From JANWHZ01 sp041487535 (GTDB lineage Bacteria; Patescibacteriota; Saccharimonadia; Saccharimonadales; UBA4665): a DNA stretch of 43,475 nucleotides. The stretch spans positions 1 through 43,475 of the forward strand of contig JBGPNM010000003.1 in the NCBI GenBank assembly GCA_041487535.1, written 5' to 3'. Position 1 is the stretch's first letter; every line of letters begins with the position of its first letter. The translations under genes and the position numbers were made by a program. The notes below the pieces were generated by a model, which was not told where the DNA came from, did not search any database, and saw nothing but the letters and a program-made list of their open reading frames with translations. This document shows, one piece after another, positions 41,965-43,475 of this stretch.

Positions 41965-43350
41965 TCAGAACAACGATACGATGGCGGCTACGCCGGCGGC
42001 GGCCATAAGAACGACGGTGGCCCAGCCGAAAATTCTGGCAGCCGGTCCGTTCACCCATTCGCCCATAACTTTGCGGTTACTGGCTATCAGCACAATGAAA
42101 ACCAATACTACCGGCGAGACTAATCCGTTGAGGACGGCCGACCAGATCAGGGCCTTGATGGGGTTAATGCCTAAGAAGTTAATACTCAAGCCCACCAGCA
42201 TGGAGATGATAATGACGCCGTAAAAGGCATATGCCTGCTTAAGCTTTTTGCCCAAGGATCCCTGCTTGTGCAGGCTTTCGGCGATGGCATACGAGCTAGA
42301 AGCGGCCAGCACCGGTATGCTGAGCATCCCCATACCGACTACGCCGATGGCGAATAAGAAGTAAGTAGCATTGCCGGCAAACGGCCGAAGCGCTTCGGCT
42401 GCCTGGGCGGAGGTTTGGATATTGGTGATGCCATGCCCGAACAGCAGCGCGCCGCATGTCGCTATGATAAAGAACATCACAATGTTAGACAGGAGCATGC
42501 CCGACCAGACATCTTTGCGCATGTTGCCAATCTCATGCTTCGTGGCGCCACGCCGCAAAGCTAACGTGGTTTTGCCTTGGGCGATCTGTTCCTCTACCTC
42601 TTGGGAAGTTTGCCAAAAGAACAGGTACGGCGAAATGGTCGTACCAAGGATGGCGCATACCACCAGCAGCTGGCTTTTCTGAAAGCTCAGGTGCGGTACG
42701 ATGGCCTGACGGAGTATCGGCGGCCAGTTTAGATGGGCAGCGAAGGCAGAAACAATATAGGCGAAAAGCACTAAGGCCAGCCACTTGAGGTACTTGGCAT
42801 AACGGGCATAGGGCGTAAATATCTGGAGTCCTAGCATAAGAATGCTGAACCCGATGACCAGCCCCAAGAAACTCCACGCCGGAAAGATAAGTTTGACGCC
42901 TTGGGCCATGGCCCCAAGGTCCGCCCCGATGTTAAACGTATTGGCGGCAAACAGCAGGATGGCGCAAATGTACAGTACCCGCCGCGAGAACAGTATCCTG
43001 ATATTGCCTGCCAAGCCTCTGCCTGTCATCAAGCCGATGCGGGCGCACATTTCCTGCACGATTGCCATGAGCGGGAATGTGAAAGGGGCCAACCAGAGCA
43101 GCCGGAAGCCGTAACTCGCGCCGGCTTGCGAGTAGGTGGCGATGCCGGAAGGGTCGTCGTCGGATGCTCCGGTTGTAAGCCCCGGGCCGAGGATACGCCA
43201 GTAATCCTTTGCCCGTTTAATCGCCTGATCGCCTTTCAGACGGTGCTCAAGCTGCTCGCTAACCTCGACAGTACGCTCAAGAAATTCGGCCGGTGCCTCG
43301 ATCGCCTCGGTAACAATGCTTCGCTTACTTTGTTGTCTCATAGCTGGCAC
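41965..43350 (-). CDS. Nramp-like divalent metal transporter
   Basis: 461 aa (458 from the ATG at 43341), about 11 transmembrane helices after a 50-residue cytoplasmic tail. TM1 carries GLTTGASDDDPSGIATYSQ, corresponding to the DPGN metal-binding motif of Nramp proteins. The TM6 segment reads GTTISPYLFFWQTSQEVEEQ, so the metal-coordinating MPH of canonical Mn/Fe transporters is replaced by SPY. It belongs to a divergent Nramp branch; the transported ion may be Mn, Fe, Mg or another cation. It begins just after the stop of a gene running in from the right edge. Confidence 0.85.
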   Translation of the reverse strand: MPAMRQQSKRSIVTEAIEAPAEFLERTVEVSEQLEHRLKGDQAIKRAKDYWRILGPGLTTGASDDDPSGIATYSQAGASYGFRLLWLAPFTFPLMAIVQEMCARIGLMTGRGLAGNIRILFSRRVLYICAILLFAANTFNIGADLGAMAQGVKLIFPAWSFLGLVIGFSILMLGLQIFTPYARYAKYLKWLALVLFAYIVSAFAAHLNWPPILRQAIVPHLSFQKSQLLVVCAILGTTISPYLFFWQTSQEVEEQIAQGKTTLALRRGATKHEIGNMRKDVWSGMLLSNIVMFFIIATCGALLFGHGITNIQTSAQAAEALRPFAGNATYFLFAIGVVGMGMLSIPVLAASSSYAIAESLHKQGSLGKKLKQAYAFYGVIIISMLVGLSINFLGINPIKALIWSAVLNGLVSPVVLVFIVLIASNRKVMGEWVNGPAARIFGWATVVLMAAAGVAAIVSLF

Positions 43351-43359
43351 GGCTGCAAA

Positions 43360-43475
43360 CTATACATATTGTCCGTAATAGTACCAAAAGTGATGTAATA
43401 CCACAGCTATAATAACCAGGAACCAGACGATAAGAATCTCTACATGGTGCCGCCGCGCGAAGTCGGCGATGCCGA
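43360..43475 (-). CDS. C-terminal end of a membrane protein (partial)
   Basis: The last 37 codons of a gene entering from the right edge, reading FARRHHVEILIVWFLVIIAV and ending FWYYYGQYV then TAG. One hydrophobic helix is visible. The stop is 9 nt before the Nramp-like start, so the two are probably cotranscribed. The rest lies outside the window. Confidence 0.55.
   Translation of the reverse strand, partial: GIADFARRHHVEILIVWFLVIIAVVLHHFWYYYGQYV

Noticed and set aside
1..43475. CRISPR array, prophage or plasmid origin
   Set aside because: No regularly spaced repeats, no phage structural or replication genes and no iterons were seen.

Overview
The window most likely comes from a member of the Candidate Phyla Radiation, probably Candidatus Saccharibacteria (TM7). 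This rests on the combination of a dispersed core (gltX, pyrH, xthA), many short secreted or one-pass membrane proteins, a sortase with a long cytoplasmic N-terminus, a DUF3048 protein and cohesin/dockerin modules. Genes end in TGA as well as TAA/TAG, so the code is standard. The taxon is inferred from gene content; no marker phylogeny was possible.

Region 1 (1-3.1 kb, minus): a lasso-peptide locus. One 896-residue protein fuses the lasso cyclase (C, asparagine-synthetase-like), the leader-binding RRE (B1, PqqD-like) and the leader peptidase (B2). A small precursor gene lies directly upstream, with a hairpin plus T run in the gap. Region 2 (3.1-8.1 kb): a polysaccharide deacetylase, a TylF-like methyltransferase, and a mutagenesis locus made of an 86-aa protein, a UmuD-like protein lacking both catalytic residues, and an intact UmuC. 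A pair of inverted structured repeats separates umuC from the UmuD-like gene. Region 3 (8.4-18.8 kb): histidine kinase/response regulator, DUF3048 protein, gltX, membrane proteins, a PEGA-domain protein and a sortase. A long hairpin element, related to one at the left edge of the window, sits between the PEGA and sortase genes.

Region 4 (18.9-21.7 kb): an intact tRNA-Leu(CAA) lies inside the two halves of another tRNA-Leu. It is followed by a three-gene secreted/membrane cassette flanked by direct repeats with a 73-bp identical core. Region 5 (21.7-24.1 kb, plus): CofE-like ligase, NlpC/P60-like protein and ATP-grasp ligase, an uncharacterised amide-bond-forming cassette. Region 6 (24.2-28.0 kb, minus): a four-gene operon (unknown 405-aa protein, Asp/Glu racemase, proline iminopeptidase, NnrD-like kinase fold) preceded by what looks like a transcription attenuator with a leader peptide. 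Region 7 (28.0-35.6 kb): xthA, pyrH, a membrane-anchored Clp-like AAA+ ATPase with a membrane partner, two cohesin-bearing surface proteins (one with a dockerin), and tRNA-Ser(GGA).

Region 8 (35.8-38.3 kb): a MacB-type ABC exporter, then a relic resembling an IS200/IS605 right end. Region 9 (38.4-43.5 kb): a kinase-fold protein, a DUF6624 protein, a probable graspetide (ATP-grasp RiPP) ligase with its candidate precursor, an Nramp-like transporter, and the tail of a further gene.

The main point is that two RiPP pathways plus a third ATP/GTP-dependent ligase cassette occur within 43 kb of a probably reduced genome. Coordinates of starts were adjusted where a Shine-Dalgarno sequence or promoter made a downstream start more likely.
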